DNA from: Ensifer adhaerens
Lineage (GTDB): Bacteria > Pseudomonadota > Alphaproteobacteria > Rhizobiales > Rhizobiaceae
DNA: 64,000 bases
Direction: 5' to 3'
Assembly (NCBI RefSeq): GCF_013283195.1
Contig: NZ_JABEKT010000001.1
Location: forward strand, 1,894,509-1,958,508
This document shows, piece by piece, positions 37,420-47,843 of the stretch (the stretch's first letter is position 1; each line of letters opens with the position of its first letter). A program made the translations under genes and the position numbers. The notes beneath the pieces were generated by a model. The model did not search any database. It was not told the DNA's origin and saw only the letters and a list, made by a program, of their open reading frames with translations.

Positions 37420-37818
37420 ATGGATATCATACCCAGCGGTTCACGGCCCTCAACGCGGCCTCCGGCCGAGTATTTTACCGGAGCGGTCAGGCAGGACCCC
37501 GTGATCGAGGCGGCGGAGCCGGCTCGCGTGCGCGCCGTGAACGTGACGTTCGAGCCTGGGGCACGCACTGCGTGGCATACGCATCCGCTGGGCCAGACCC
37601 TGGTGGTCACCTCGGGCCGCGGGCTGGCACAGGTCTGGGGCGGGCCGGTGCGCGAGATAAAGACTGGGGACGTGGTTTGGTTTCCGCCGGGTGAAAAGCA
37701 CTGGCACGGTGCCGCGCCGGATACCGCCATGGCTCACCTCGCCATTCAGGAAGCACTCGAAGGCAAGGCGGTCGATTGGCTCGAACATGTCAGCGAAGAG
37801 CAGTATCGCGGCGTCTAG
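37420..37818 (+). CDS. cupin domain protein
   Basis: A 132-residue single cupin. The metal-binding motif 1 is [23 protein letters not shown] and motif 2 is [18 protein letters not shown], both intact, as in carboxymuconolactone-decarboxylase-associated (R)-mandelonitrile lyase-like cupins. The N-terminal stretch [15 protein letters not shown] fits that group. The ATG at 37420 follows GGAGGAACGGCAG; the longer reading from 37375 has no ribosome site. Substrate unknown; there is no related neighbour. Confidence 0.88.
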   Translation: MDIIPSGSRPSTRPPAEYFTGAVRQDPVIEAAEPARVRAVNVTFEPGARTAWHTHPLGQTLVVTSGRGLAQVWGGPVREIKTGDVVWFPPGEKHWHGAAPDTAMAHLAIQEALEGKAVDWLEHVSEEQYRGV

Positions 37819-37839
37819 CCGATTCTTTTGCGAATCGGC
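37818..37839 (+). terminator. hairpin directly after the cupin gene
   Basis: GCCGATTC (37818-37825) pairs with GAATCGGC (37832-37839) around TTTTGC, starting at the cupin stop codon. There is no T run after it. GAATCGG occurs twice more at about 37860 and 37918, so part of the spacer is internally repetitive. Confidence 0.45.
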
Positions 37840-38112
37840 CGCGTTTGAGATGGGATGGCGAATCGGATTTGAGGAGTTCTTTCGCCGCGCGCCGCCAGAG
37901 CAAGGGCGCTTTCAAGAGAATCGGCTCCGCGACACGACTGAACGCCAAAGTGGTTTTCGCCGCTTGAGTTTGCCGGAAGCGCCAACAGCACGATGTTTTG
38001 ATGCGTTGAGTCCGCGAGACGCTGGGCGTTCATCGCGCATTGCGGCATAAAGCACTGCGAGAGGCAGACACATGGCCTGAATTATCATCAACAATTACAT
38101 GAGAAGAGAAAA
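37840..38112. other. gene-free spacer before tRNA-Val
   Basis: Open frames here are short and show no recognisable domain or ribosome site. Apart from repeats of the GAATCGG word near 37860 and 37918 nothing structured is seen. Confidence 0.5.
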
Positions 38113-38188
38113 TGGTGGGCGATGACGGACTCGAACCGCCGACATCCTCGGTGTAAACGAGGCGCTCTACCAACTGAGCTAATCGCCC
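38113..38188 (-). tRNA. tRNA-Val (UAC anticodon)
   Basis: A complete 76-base cloverleaf on the minus strand: acceptor GGGCGAT/ATCGCCC, D-arm AGCTCAGTTGGTAGAGC, anticodon arm CCTCG-TTTACAC-CGAGG with anticodon TAC, TpsiC arm GGCGGTTCGAGTCCGTC-like, and an encoded CCA end. TAC reads valine GUA/GUG codons. Confidence 0.97.
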
Positions 38189-38231
38189 TTCAGCGTCCGG
38201 ACCGGATGTGTCCGCCGCGTCGGTGGCCGTG

Positions 38232-38260
38232 ATCTAGGCGTAACCGAAAAAAACCGCAAG
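38232..38260 (-). promoter_or_regulatory. promoter of tRNA-Val
   Basis: On the minus strand CTTGCG (38260-38255) and CTAGAT (38237-38232) are separated by exactly 17 bases, close to the rhizobial housekeeping consensus CTTGAC-N17-CTATAT. The start would be about 37 bases before the mature tRNA. Confidence 0.65.
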
Positions 38261-38423
38261 AGCATTTCCGTCGTTTTTTCGATTTTTTTTGCACGACGCG
38301 ACAGAAGTGCAGGAGTTGTCGGGTTCTCGCGTTGTGGAAAAAAACGGTGAACGGCGACTGTGGAAAACGACGATTGGTCTCACGGCGACTTTCGCTCGAA
38401 TCCGTCGAGCAGGGACCAATACC

Positions 38424-38667
38424 AAGTCTCGATGATAGGAACCTATAGGATGGCTCACGGCTCATCGCCGGTCTCTGCCTCGGCGCGGTGCTGCATCGAG
38501 CAAGCATCGCATCGACGCCAGAGCCAGCCAGCATTACCTTCGGCAGGCTTCTCAAGCTTTCTGGCGGTGTCGAGATCCTTGACCGATGCACGAGCATCGC
38601 TCCGCGGATCTCTCCTTGCCAGAAAACCCGATCGAGCCTGTCCTATAGGTTCTTATCATCGAGACTT
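38424..38667. repeat. 244-bp element with 27-bp terminal inverted repeats
   Basis: Positions 38424-38450 and 38641-38667 are inverted copies matching at 26 of 27 bases; the left copy ends GATGATAGGAACCTATAGGA. The interior of 190 bases has no convincing gene. I see no clear target-site duplication. The size and ends suggest a MITE-like or rhizobial intergenic mosaic element. Left of it, ATTGGTC (38374-38380) and GACCAAT (38414-38420) form another short inverted repeat. The rest of 38261-38817 shows no gene. Confidence 0.6.
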
Positions 38668-38817
38668 TGATGAACATCCGCGCACCGGCTCTCCTCATGG
38701 CGGGACGTCCGGCCGTGCAAAGGGAAGCGAGCCTCCTATGATAGGGGAGGGAAGAGCCGGCTTTGATCTTGCCTGTGGATCAAATTTGGCTCTGTCACGG
38801 ATTTGTCTCCAAACACG

Positions 38818-38847
38818 CTTGACACCCAAATGCGAACCGCTTAGTTA
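38818..38847 (+). promoter_or_regulatory. promoter of the tRNA-Asp pair
   Basis: CTTGACA (38818-38824) and TAGTTA (38842-38847) are 17 bases apart. The -35 box is perfect; the -10 box is weaker. It lies about 70 bases before the first tRNA-Asp. Confidence 0.6.
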
Positions 38848-38915
38848 GCCGCTCATCGAACGGGCAAGCCCGCTTCGGTGCCGGGGCGGAAACGCCCCAG
38901 CCACTTCAAGATGAT

Positions 38916-38992
38916 GCGGGTGTAGCTCAGTCGGTTAGAGTGCCGGCCTGTCACGCCGGAGGTCGCGGGTTCGAGCCCCGTCACTCGCGCCA
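38916..38992 (+). tRNA. tRNA-Asp (GUC), copy 1
   Basis: A complete 77-base cloverleaf: acceptor GCGGGTG/CACTCGC, anticodon arm CCGGC-CTGTCAC-GCCGG with anticodon GTC, TpsiC loop GTTCGAG, encoded CCA. Identical to the copy at 39068. Confidence 0.97.
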
Positions 38993-39067
38993 TTCTTGAC
39001 ATGGTTTGACTTGAGGCATTTTCAGAAAATGCCGATGGTGGTAATACTGACCCCTTGGGTCATATGC

Positions 39068-39144
39068 GCGGGTGTAGCTCAGTCGGTTAGAGTGCCGGCC
39101 TGTCACGCCGGAGGTCGCGGGTTCGAGCCCCGTCACTCGCGCCA
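39068..39144 (+). tRNA. tRNA-Asp (GUC), copy 2
   Basis: Same 77-base sequence as the copy at 38916, after a 75-base spacer that has no clear promoter of its own. The two are probably one transcript. Confidence 0.97.
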
Positions 39145-39439
39145 TTTACCCCTTGATCCCTCCGATATAATATGATTGCGAATAGCCTCTTTTGCAGTGC
39201 GGCAATCTGTCCTCCAAACTACGATTTTACCGTAAAGTCTGCCCATCCCTGCAAATCAGCGCTTTGCCGCGGCACGTCGTCCAATCCTGTGTCGCGAACC
39301 GGTTTAAATGCCCCTCGAAGGCTTGCGCGCAAGCGCGGGCTGCGCTAACCACTCTGGCGTTGCAACATATTTTTCGGCCTGCGAGATTTGTTGTTTGGCG
39401 CTCTCCCATGCGCCCTCCCGCAGGCAGGGACGGATAACA
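39145..39439. other. spacer upstream of the nuo operon
   Basis: No gene is seen. TATAAT at 39166-39171 is a perfect -10 box but lacks a convincing -35 box 17 bases earlier. A GCTTGCGCGCAAGC palindrome lies near 39320. The nuo promoter is expected here but I cannot point to it with confidence. Confidence 0.4.
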
Positions 39440-39805
39440 ATGACTGAACTTCTCGGTTCCTATGTTCCGATCGCGATTTTCATTGGAATCGCACTTGTGA
39501 TCGGTGTGGCACTTTTGATTGCCCCTTTCGCCGTGGCGTTCAAGGCGCCTGATTCGGAAAAGCTGTCGGCCTACGAATGCGGTTTCAATGCGTTCGACGA
39601 CGCTCGCATGAAGTTCGACATTCGATTCTACCTTGTGTCGATCCTCTTCATCATCTTTGACCTGGAAGTCGCCTTCCTCTTCCCGTGGGCCGTTTCGTTC
39701 CATCAGCTCGGCTGGTTTGGATTCTGGTCCATGATGGTCTTCCTCGGTGTGCTGACGATCGGCTTTATCTATGAATGGAAGAAGGGAGCGCTGGAATGGA
39801 ACTAG
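39440..39805 (+). CDS. nuoA: NADH-quinone oxidoreductase subunit A
   Basis: A 121-residue membrane subunit with three helices (about 8-32, 65-85, 92-112). The conserved loop [31 protein letters not shown] between helices 1 and 2 includes the cysteine used as a marker of the complex I active/deactive state in mitochondria. It is the first gene of the 14-subunit operon. Its last 10 bases overlap nuoB. Confidence 0.97.
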   Translation: MTELLGSYVPIAIFIGIALVIGVALLIAPFAVAFKAPDSEKLSAYECGFNAFDDARMKFDIRFYLVSILFIIFDLEVAFLFPWAVSFHQLGWFGFWSMMVFLGVLTIGFIYEWKKGALEWN

Positions 39806-40374
39806 CATCCGGCACCACGCTCGTTGCGCCCAAGCCGAAGGGGATCATCGATCCCTCGACCGGCAAGCCGATCGGCAGCAATGATGCATTCTTCGGCGAG
39901 ATCAACAACGAGCTCGCCGACAAGGGTTTTCTGGTTACCTCGACCGACGAGCTCATCACCTGGGCGCGCACCGGTTCGCTGATGTGGATGACCTTCGGTC
40001 TTGCCTGCTGCGCCGTCGAGATGATGCAGATGTCGATGCCGCGTTACGACGCTGAGCGCTTCGGCTTTGCGCCGCGCGCCTCACCGCGCCAGTCCGACGT
40101 GATGATCGTCGCCGGCACGCTGACCAACAAGATGGCGCCCGCACTCCGCAAGGTCTACGACCAGATGCCGGAGCCGCGTTACGTGATCTCGATGGGTTCG
40201 TGCGCCAATGGCGGCGGCTATTATCACTATTCCTATTCCGTCGTGCGTGGCTGCGACCGTGTCGTGCCCGTTGATATCTATGTGCCAGGCTGTCCTCCCA
40301 CGGCAGAAGCGCTGCTTTACGGCGTGCTTCTGCTGCAGAAGAAGATCCGCCGGACCGGCACGATCGAACGCTAA
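39796..40374 (+). CDS. nuoB: NADH-quinone oxidoreductase subunit B
   Basis: A 192-residue peripheral-arm subunit that holds the terminal 4Fe-4S cluster N2. The ligands are C71-C72 in [11 protein letters not shown]136 in GSCANGGG and C166 in [11 protein letters not shown]. It passes electrons to ubiquinone at the membrane interface. The ATG at 39796 lies inside the end of nuoA, indicating coupling. An N-terminal extension of about 40 residues precedes the conserved core. Confidence 0.98.
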   Translation: MELASGTTLVAPKPKGIIDPSTGKPIGSNDAFFGEINNELADKGFLVTSTDELITWARTGSLMWMTFGLACCAVEMMQMSMPRYDAERFGFAPRASPRQSDVMIVAGTLTNKMAPALRKVYDQMPEPRYVISMGSCANGGGYYHYSYSVVRGCDRVVPVDIYVPGCPPTAEALLYGVLLLQKKIRRTGTIER

Positions 40375-40392
40375 GGGTAGGGGGTTCTGAAC

Positions 40393-40998
40393 ATGAGTGA
40401 AGCCCTGAACGAGCTTGCCTCCTATCTGCGCGAGACGCGCGGTCAGCTGATTTCGGACGCCGCGATCAATTACGGCGAACTGACGCTGACGACGACGGCT
40501 GCAAACCTGATCGAGCTGTTGACGTTCCTGCGTGATGACGTGCAGTGCGCCTTCATCAACTTCGTCGATGTTTGTGGCGTCGACTGGCCGCAGCGGCCGG
40601 ATCGTTTCGACGTCGTCTATCACCTGCTGTCCCCGCGCCAGAATCTGCGCGTGCGCATCAAGGTTGCGACCGGCGAAGGCGAACCCGTGCCGTCGGCCAC
40701 CAGCGTCTTTCCGGGCGCCGACTGGTTCGAGCGCGAAGCCTACGACATGTATGGCATCCTGTTTACCGGCCATCCGGACCTGCGTCGCATTCTGACGGAT
40801 TACGGTTTTGAGGGGCATCCGCTGCGCAAGGACTTCCCGGTTACCGGGTTTGTCGAGGTTCGCTATGATGACGAAGCCAAGCGCGTCGTCTATGAGCCCG
40901 TCGAACTGAAGCAGGAATTCCGGAACTTCGACTTCCTCTCCCCGTGGGAAGGGACCGAATACGTCCTGCCCGGCGACGAGAAGGCGAAAGCACGGTGA
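40393..40998 (+). CDS. nuoC: NADH-quinone oxidoreductase subunit C
   Basis: A 201-residue 30-kDa subunit, separate from NuoD (not fused as in E. coli). The family signature is [41 protein letters not shown]. It stabilises the quinone-binding arm and has no cofactor. Confidence 0.97.
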   Translation: MSEALNELASYLRETRGQLISDAAINYGELTLTTTAANLIELLTFLRDDVQCAFINFVDVCGVDWPQRPDRFDVVYHLLSPRQNLRVRIKVATGEGEPVPSATSVFPGADWFEREAYDMYGILFTGHPDLRRILTDYGFEGHPLRKDFPVTGFVEVRYDDEAKRVVYEPVELKQEFRNFDFLSPWEGTEYVLPGDEKAKAR

Positions 40999-41055
40999 GA
41001 CTAAGTCGGCCCGCGGCGACCCCTAGAGGGCGCCGTCCGGCCTGGAGCAATCGGT

Positions 41056-42246
41056 ATGACCGAACATAACGTCCGCAATTTCAACATCAACTTTGGTCCG
41101 CAGCATCCGGCGGCGCACGGCGTTCTGCGTCTGGTGCTCGAGCTTGATGGCGAAATCGTCGAGCGCGTCGACCCGCATATCGGCCTGCTGCATCGCGGCA
41201 CCGAGAAGCTGATCGAAACCAAGACCTATCTGCAGGCTGTTCCCTATTTCGATCGGCTCGACTACGTCGCGCCGATGAACCAGGAGCACGCTTTTGCGCT
41301 TGCCGTCGAAAAGCTGACCGGAACAGAAGTGCCGATCCGCGGCCAGCTGATCCGCGTTCTCTACTCGGAAATTGGCCGTATCCTGTCGCATCTTCTGAAC
41401 GTGACCACGCAGGCCATGGACGTCGGCGCGCTGACACCGCCGCTCTGGGGCTTCGAGGAGCGTGAAAAGCTGATGGTGTTCTACGAGCGTGCCTGCGGTG
41501 CGCGCATGCACTCGGCCTATTTCCGCCCCGGTGGCGTGCATCAGGATCTGCCGCACGAGTTGGTCGAAGACATCGGCAAGTGGATCGATCCGTTCCTGAA
41601 GACCGTCGACGATATCGATGAGCTTCTGACCGGCAACCGCATCTTCAAGCAGCGCAACGTCGACATCGGCGTCGTCAAGCTGGACGACGCCTGGGCCTGG
41701 GGTTTTTCGGGCGTGATGGTTCGTGGTTCCGGCGCTGCCTGGGACCTGCGCCGTTCGCAGCCCTACGAATGCTATTCCGACATGGAATTCGACATTCCGA
41801 TCGGCAAGAATGGCGACTGCTTCGATCGTTACCTCATCCGCATGATCGAAATGCGCGAGTCGGCCAAGATCATGCGCCAATGCGTGAACCGCCTGCTCGG
41901 GGACGCCAAGGTTGGGCCGGTCTCGTCGATGGACGGCAAGATCGTTCCGCCGAAGCGCGGCGAGATGAAGCGCTCGATGGAAGCGCTGATCCACCACTTC
42001 AAGCTCTACACCGAAGGCTACCATGTGCCGGCAGGTGATGTTTACGCAGCCGTCGAAGCGCCGAAGGGCGAATTCGGCGTCTACCTCGTCTCCGACGGTA
42101 GCAACAAGCCCTATCGCTGCAAGATCCGTGCCCCAGGCTACGCGCATCTGCAGGCGATGGACTTCCTCTGTCGCGGACACCAGCTTGCCGACGTTTCGGC
42201 GGTGCTGGGCTCCCTCGATATCGTGTTCGGTGAGGTGGATCGCTGA
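41056..42246 (+). CDS. nuoD: NADH-quinone oxidoreductase subunit D
   Basis: A 396-residue 49-kDa subunit related to hydrogenase large subunits. [14 protein letters not shown] at the N-terminus carries quinone-pocket residues, and [14 protein letters not shown] and the C-terminal [11 protein letters not shown] are typical. With NuoB it forms the ubiquinone site. A GC-rich hairpin (GGCGCC region, 41008-41042) stands in the nuoC-nuoD spacer. Its stop overlaps the next small gene. Confidence 0.98.
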   Translation: MTEHNVRNFNINFGPQHPAAHGVLRLVLELDGEIVERVDPHIGLLHRGTEKLIETKTYLQAVPYFDRLDYVAPMNQEHAFALAVEKLTGTEVPIRGQLIRVLYSEIGRILSHLLNVTTQAMDVGALTPPLWGFEEREKLMVFYERACGARMHSAYFRPGGVHQDLPHELVEDIGKWIDPFLKTVDDIDELLTGNRIFKQRNVDIGVVKLDDAWAWGFSGVMVRGSGAAWDLRRSQPYECYSDMEFDIPIGKNGDCFDRYLIRMIEMRESAKIMRQCVNRLLGDAKVGPVSSMDGKIVPPKRGEMKRSMEALIHHFKLYTEGYHVPAGDVYAAVEAPKGEFGVYLVSDGSNKPYRCKIRAPGYAHLQAMDFLCRGHQLADVSAVLGSLDIVFGEVDR

Positions 42247-42500
42247 TGCGTTTCGCGCCCCTGGCAACGGCTGGATTTCTTGTGCTGGCAACGGCGGCAT
42301 CCGCGCAGGATTCCGCCAACAGCGAAGCGTCTGCCGGAATGCGTGGGGGCTCGATGGCCGAGCTCGTGGCCAACGGCTACGAGATCAAGGCAGCCGTGGC
42401 CAATGGCACGCGCTACATCGTATTTTTACAAAAAGACCAGTCGGCCTATGCCTGCGAGTTCGTTTCGGTGACGAAGTCGCGGTGTGGATCGATTAACTGA
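42246..42500 (+). CDS. small exported protein in the nuo operon
   Basis: An 84-residue protein whose ATG overlaps the nuoD stop (TGATG). The first 20 residues ([20 protein letters not shown]) are a clear signal peptide with an AxA cleavage site. The mature part has two cysteines near the C-terminus (ACEF and SRCGS) that could form a disulfide, and YIVFLQKDQSAYACEF resembles a small beta unit. I do not recognise the family. Codon use matches its neighbours, so it is likely real; a periplasmic role linked to complex I is only suggested by position. Confidence 0.78.
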   Translation: MRFAPLATAGFLVLATAASAQDSANSEASAGMRGGSMAELVANGYEIKAAVANGTRYIVFLQKDQSAYACEFVSVTKSRCGSIN

Positions 42501-42516
42501 TAAGGTGTCGTGAAGA

Positions 42517-43644
42517 ATGTCTGTTCGTCGACTAGCCGAAGACAATGTCCAGCCGGCGGCTTTCGCGTTCAATCGCGAAAATGCCGCTTGGGCACAAATG
42601 ACAATCCAGAAGTATCCGAAAGGCCGCGAGCAGTCCGCGGTCATTCCGCTGTTGATGCGGGCGCAGGAGCAGGACGGCTGGGTAACGAAGGCCGCGATCG
42701 AATCGATCGCCGACATGCTCGGCATGGCCTATATCCGCGCGCTCGAAGTTGCGACCTTCTATACCCAGTTCCAGCTGAAGCCGGTCGGCACGCGCGCTCA
42801 CATCCAGGTCTGCGGCACGACGCCGTGCATGCTGCGTGGCGCTGAAGACCTGATCCGCGTCTGCAAGAGCAAGATCGCCCATGATCCCTTCACCCTCAAC
42901 GAGAGCGGGACGCTGTCGTGGGAAGAAGTTGAATGTCAGGGCGCCTGCGTGAATGCGCCGATGGTCATGATCTTCAAGGATACCTATGAAGACCTGACGC
43001 CCGAGCAACTCGAGCAGATCATCGACCGCTTTGATGCAGGCAAGGGCGCCGAGGTTGCGACCGGCCCGCAGGTCGACCGCATCTTCTCGGCACCGGAAGG
43101 TGGCCCGACGACACTGGCGACTCCGGATGCACCGGTGAAGAAGGCTCCGGCTGCAGCCAAGAAGGCCGGCGAAGCGCCTGCCGTCAGCGTGCCGCCGTCG
43201 AATGCCGCACGCGTCAAGACCGATGCCATCGAAACCAGCGCCGCCGTGAAGACGCCGGCAACGGCAAAGGCGGCCGCGGCCGAAAATGCCAAGGTCGAAG
43301 GCGACACAGTCGACAAGTCGAAGCCCGCCAAGGCAGCCGAGATTTCCGGCAAGCCGTCGCTTGAAGACAAGAACCGCCCGGCAGGCATTTCGCGGCCCGG
43401 TTCCGTCGACGACCTCAAGCTGATCTCGGGCGTTGGCCCGAAGATCGAAGGCACGCTGCACGAACTCGGCATCTTCACCTTCGCGCAGGTCGCGTCGTGG
43501 AAGAAGGTCGAACGCGAATGGGTCGACAGCTATCTGAATTTCAAGGGCCGGATCGAACGTGACGATTGGGTCAAGCAGGCCAAGGCGCTCGCCAAGGGTG
43601 GCGAAGCCGAATACATCAAAGTTTTCGGCAAGAAGCCGCGGTAA
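42517..43644 (+). CDS. nuoE: NADH-quinone oxidoreductase subunit E with C-terminal H3TH-like extension
   Basis: A 375-residue protein, about twice the length of ordinary NuoE. Residues 1-185 are the thioredoxin-like 2Fe-2S domain with ligands C99, C104, C140 and C144 (CGTTPC, CQGAC), which holds cluster N1a. Residues 190-297 are a low-complexity Ala/Lys/Pro linker. Residues 298-375 are a helix-hairpin-helix module: [22 protein letters not shown]31-type core and [11 protein letters not shown]. The same module recurs in the extra gene between nuoF and nuoG. Such tails occur in rhizobial relatives; their role is unknown. Confidence 0.96.
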   Translation: MSVRRLAEDNVQPAAFAFNRENAAWAQMTIQKYPKGREQSAVIPLLMRAQEQDGWVTKAAIESIADMLGMAYIRALEVATFYTQFQLKPVGTRAHIQVCGTTPCMLRGAEDLIRVCKSKIAHDPFTLNESGTLSWEEVECQGACVNAPMVMIFKDTYEDLTPEQLEQIIDRFDAGKGAEVATGPQVDRIFSAPEGGPTTLATPDAPVKKAPAAAKKAGEAPAVSVPPSNAARVKTDAIETSAAVKTPATAKAAAAENAKVEGDTVDKSKPAKAAEISGKPSLEDKNRPAGISRPGSVDDLKLISGVGPKIEGTLHELGIFTFAQVASWKKVEREWVDSYLNFKGRIERDDWVKQAKALAKGGEAEYIKVFGKKPR

Positions 43645-43655
43645 AGAGGTGAACC

Positions 43656-44960
<1,305 letters not shown>

Positions 44961-44965
44961 CGGTC

Positions 44966-45640
44966 ATGGTCGGCGCACGCAAGGATGGACAGGTGAGGGG
45001 AGAGGCCGAGAGCGGCATTTCATCCGCACGTCCGCTTGGCGGCGATCCGGCCGATCCGTTCGGCATGGCCGAATGGATGAAGACCATGCCGCAGGTGCCG
45101 CTGCATCCGTTGATGGCGCATCCGGCAGGTGCTGTTGCGGCTGCAACCGCACTGGGTTTCGGTCTGTCGAGCCACATCGCTGGCGTCATGCTCGGTGCGA
45201 TGCAGGGCGCGGTCGAAGCGTTGCAGAAGGGTTCGGCTTTGGCCGGCCAGATGCAGGCAGGCGTTCCGGCTGAAGTCGCTCCGATCAAGCCTGCTCCGGC
45301 CCAGGCGGAAGCAAGAGCGCAAGAGACCGTGAAGCCGACTGTGGCGAAGAAGAGCCCGGCCCCCAAGCCGAAGACAGAGAAGAAGTCGGTGGAGCCTGCA
45401 AAGGCTCAGGCTGCTTCGAAGCCGAGGGCTCGTACCTCCGACGATCTCAAGCGGATTTCCGGCGTCGGCCCGAAGCTCGAGCAGGTGCTGAACGGCAAGG
45501 GCATTCGGCGGTTCGCCGATATCGCCGCGTGGAGCGAAGCCGATGTCGCTCGCTTCGATGACGAACTGGGCTTTGGCGGGCGCATTCTGCGCGACGACTG
45601 GGTAAAGCAGGCTAAGGCGCTGAAAGGCGCGAAAGAATAA
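44966..45640 (+). CDS. extra nuo-operon protein with C-terminal H3TH-like domain
   Basis: A 224-residue protein starting 6 bases after nuoF. Residues 28-100 hold a hydrophobic/amphipathic segment (HPAGAVAAATALGFGLSSHI, then AGVMLGAMQGAVEALQKG), residues 105-157 are an Ala/Lys/Pro linker, and residues 159-224 are an H3TH-like module nearly the same as the NuoE tail: DDLKRISGVGPKLEQVLNGKG and [18 protein letters not shown]. No cofactor site is seen. It is not a standard complex I subunit. Function unknown; a membrane-associated partner of NuoE or an assembly factor is possible. Confidence 0.85.
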   Translation: MVGARKDGQVRGEAESGISSARPLGGDPADPFGMAEWMKTMPQVPLHPLMAHPAGAVAAATALGFGLSSHIAGVMLGAMQGAVEALQKGSALAGQMQAGVPAEVAPIKPAPAQAEARAQETVKPTVAKKSPAPKPKTEKKSVEPAKAQAASKPRARTSDDLKRISGVGPKLEQVLNGKGIRRFADIAAWSEADVARFDDELGFGGRILRDDWVKQAKALKGAKE

Positions 45641-45645
45641 GAGGC

Positions 45646-45665
45646 GGTGACCTCAAGAGGTCACC
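45646..45665 (+). promoter_or_regulatory. intercistronic hairpin before nuoG
   Basis: GGTGACCTC (45646-45654) and GAGGTCACC (45657-45665) are perfect inverted repeats only two bases apart, right after the stop of the extra gene. There is no T run, so it is more likely an RNA-stability or processing element than a terminator. Confidence 0.55.
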
Positions 45666-45744
45666 ACCGGCAAGCAGCATGGCTGTGTTGGAATTGTCCG
45701 TCGCCTCGAAGGTGGACGGATGGAAGACAGGATTGAGTACGAAG

Positions 45745-47823
45745 ATGGCAAAGCTGAAAGTCGACGGAAAAGAGATCGAGGTCCCGGATCATTTCACGCT
45801 GCTTCAGGCGTGCGAAGAGGCCGGCGCCGAGGTTCCGCGCTTCTGTTTCCATGAGCGGCTGTCGGTCGCCGGTAACTGCCGCATGTGTCTGATCGAAGTG
45901 AAGGGAGGGCCGCCCAAGCCCGCCGCTTCCTGCGCCATGGGCGTGCGCGACCTGCGTCCCGGTCCGAACGGCGAGACGCCGGAAGTCTTCACGACCACGC
46001 CGATGGTCAAGAAGGCGCGCGAAGGCGTCATGGAATTCCTGCTGATCAACCATCCGCTCGATTGCCCGATCTGTGACCAGGGTGGCGAATGCGACCTGCA
46101 GGACCAGGCGATGGCCTTCGGCATCGACAGTTCGCGCTACCAGGAAAACAAGCGCGCCGTCGAAGACAAGTATATCGGCCCGCTGGTCAAGACGGTGATG
46201 AACCGCTGCATCCATTGCACGCGTTGCGTCCGTTTCACCACGGAAGTTGCTGGCATTGCCGAACTCGGCCTGATCGGTCGTGGCGAAGACGCCGAAATCA
46301 CCACCTATCTCGAACAGGCGATGACCTCCGAGCTGCAAGGCAACGTCGTTGACCTCTGCCCGGTTGGCGCGCTGACCTCGAAGCCCTTCGCCTTTACGGC
46401 GCGTCCGTGGGAGCTGAACAAGACCGAATCCATCGACGTGATGGATGCGCTCGGTTCGGCCATCCGCGTCGATACCCGTGGCCGCGAAGTGATGCGCATC
46501 ATGCCGCGCGTCAACGAGGACATCAACGAAGAGTGGATCTCCGACAAGAGCCGCTTCATCTGGGACGGCCTGAAGACCCAGCGTCTCGACCGTCCTTACG
46601 TCAAGAAGGATGGCCGCCTGCAGGCGGCCAGCTGGAGTGAGGCGTTCGAAGCGATCAAGGTCGCCGTTGCCGCGACGTCCGGCGACAAGATCGGCGCCAT
46701 TGCCGGCGATCTCGCGTCCGTCGAAGAAATGTATGCGCTGAAGGAACTGCTGGCTTCGCTGGGTTCAGAGAACATCGACTGCCGCCAGGATGGCGCAGCA
46801 CTCGATCCGTCGCTCGGCCGCGCCAGCTACATCTTCAACCCGACGATTCAGGGCATCGAAAGCGCAGACGCGCTGCTGATCATCGGCTCGAACCCGCGCT
46901 TCGAAGCATCCGTTCTCAACGCCCGCATCCGCAAGCGTTACCGGATGGGCAACTTCCCGATCGCCGTCATCGGCGAGCCGGGTGAACTGCGCTACGAATA
47001 TGAATACCTCGGTGCAGGCACCGACACTTTGGCCGAACTCGTGTCCGGCAAGGGCAAGTTCGCAGCCACCTTGAAGGCGGCGCAGCGTCCGATGATCATC
47101 ATCGGCCAGGGCGCCGTCGCAGGGGAGGGCGGTGCTGCCGTACTCGCTGCTGCGGCGAAGCTCGCAGGCGCCGTCGGTGCAGTGACGGCGGACTGGAACG
47201 GCTTTGCCGTTCTGCACACCGCAGCGTCGCGCGTCGGTGGTCTCGACCTCGGCTTCGTTCCGGGCAAGAACGGCAAGACGGCCGCCGAAATGGTGTCCGC
47301 CTCCGACGTTCTCTTCCTGCTCGGCGCCGATGAGATCGATCTGGCTGGCCGCAAGGGCTTCACGGTCTACATCGGCTCGCACGGCGACAACGGCGCGCAC
47401 GCTGCCGACGTCATCCTGCCGGCCGCCACCTACACCGAAAAGTCCGGGACCTGGGTCAACACCGAAGGCCGCGTCCAGATCGGCAACCGCGCCGGATTCG
47501 CACCGGGCGACGCCCGCGAAGACTGGGCGATCATCCGTGCGCTTTCCGACGTTCTCGGCAAGAAGCTGCCCTTTGATTCGCTTGGCGAATTGCGCTCGAA
47601 GCTCTATGCGGCGCACCCGCATTTCGCCGATGTCGACGCAATCGTTGTCGGCAGTGGCGACGAAATTGCCGCACTTGCTCAAAAAGCCGGTGAGATGGGC
47701 AAATCCGTGTTTGCGTCTCCGGTCAAAGACTTCTATTTGACGAACCCGATAGCGCGCGCATCCGCCGTCATGGCCGAATGCTCGGCATTGGCACGCAACA
47801 ACTTCAAAGCTGCGGCGGAATGA
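45745..47823 (+). CDS. nuoG: NADH-quinone oxidoreductase subunit G
   Basis: A 692-residue iron-sulfur subunit. The N-terminal 2Fe-2S site (N1b) is FCFHERLSVAGNCRMCLIEV with a later cysteine; HPLDCPICDQGGECDLQD and CIHCTRCVRFTTEVAG bind the 4Fe-4S clusters N5 and N4. The rest is a molybdopterin-oxidoreductase-like domain without the cofactor. The ATG at 45745 (MAKLKVDGKE) gives the family length; the upstream ATG at 45679 would add 22 atypical residues. Confidence 0.97.
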   Translation: MAKLKVDGKEIEVPDHFTLLQACEEAGAEVPRFCFHERLSVAGNCRMCLIEVKGGPPKPAASCAMGVRDLRPGPNGETPEVFTTTPMVKKAREGVMEFLLINHPLDCPICDQGGECDLQDQAMAFGIDSSRYQENKRAVEDKYIGPLVKTVMNRCIHCTRCVRFTTEVAGIAELGLIGRGEDAEITTYLEQAMTSELQGNVVDLCPVGALTSKPFAFTARPWELNKTESIDVMDALGSAIRVDTRGREVMRIMPRVNEDINEEWISDKSRFIWDGLKTQRLDRPYVKKDGRLQAASWSEAFEAIKVAVAATSGDKIGAIAGDLASVEEMYALKELLASLGSENIDCRQDGAALDPSLGRASYIFNPTIQGIESADALLIIGSNPRFEASVLNARIRKRYRMGNFPIAVIGEPGELRYEYEYLGAGTDTLAELVSGKGKFAATLKAAQRPMIIIGQGAVAGEGGAAVLAAAAKLAGAVGAVTADWNGFAVLHTAASRVGGLDLGFVPGKNGKTAAEMVSASDVLFLLGADEIDLAGRKGFTVYIGSHGDNGAHAADVILPAATYTEKSGTWVNTEGRVQIGNRAGFAPGDAREDWAIIRALSDVLGKKLPFDSLGELRSKLYAAHPHFADVDAIVVGSGDEIAALAQKAGEMGKSVFASPVKDFYLTNPIARASAVMAECSALARNNFKAAAE

Positions 47824-47843
47824 GCGCGAGGGAATAGAGTATC

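Noticed and set aside
38113-39144. tRNA genes as integration sites of a genomic island
   Set aside because: No integrase, direct-repeat tRNA end fragments or foreign gene block is present beside the tRNA-Val or tRNA-Asp genes.
38916-39144. Tandem repeat suggestive of a CRISPR or other array
   Set aside because: The repeated 77 bases are simply two identical tRNA-Asp genes.
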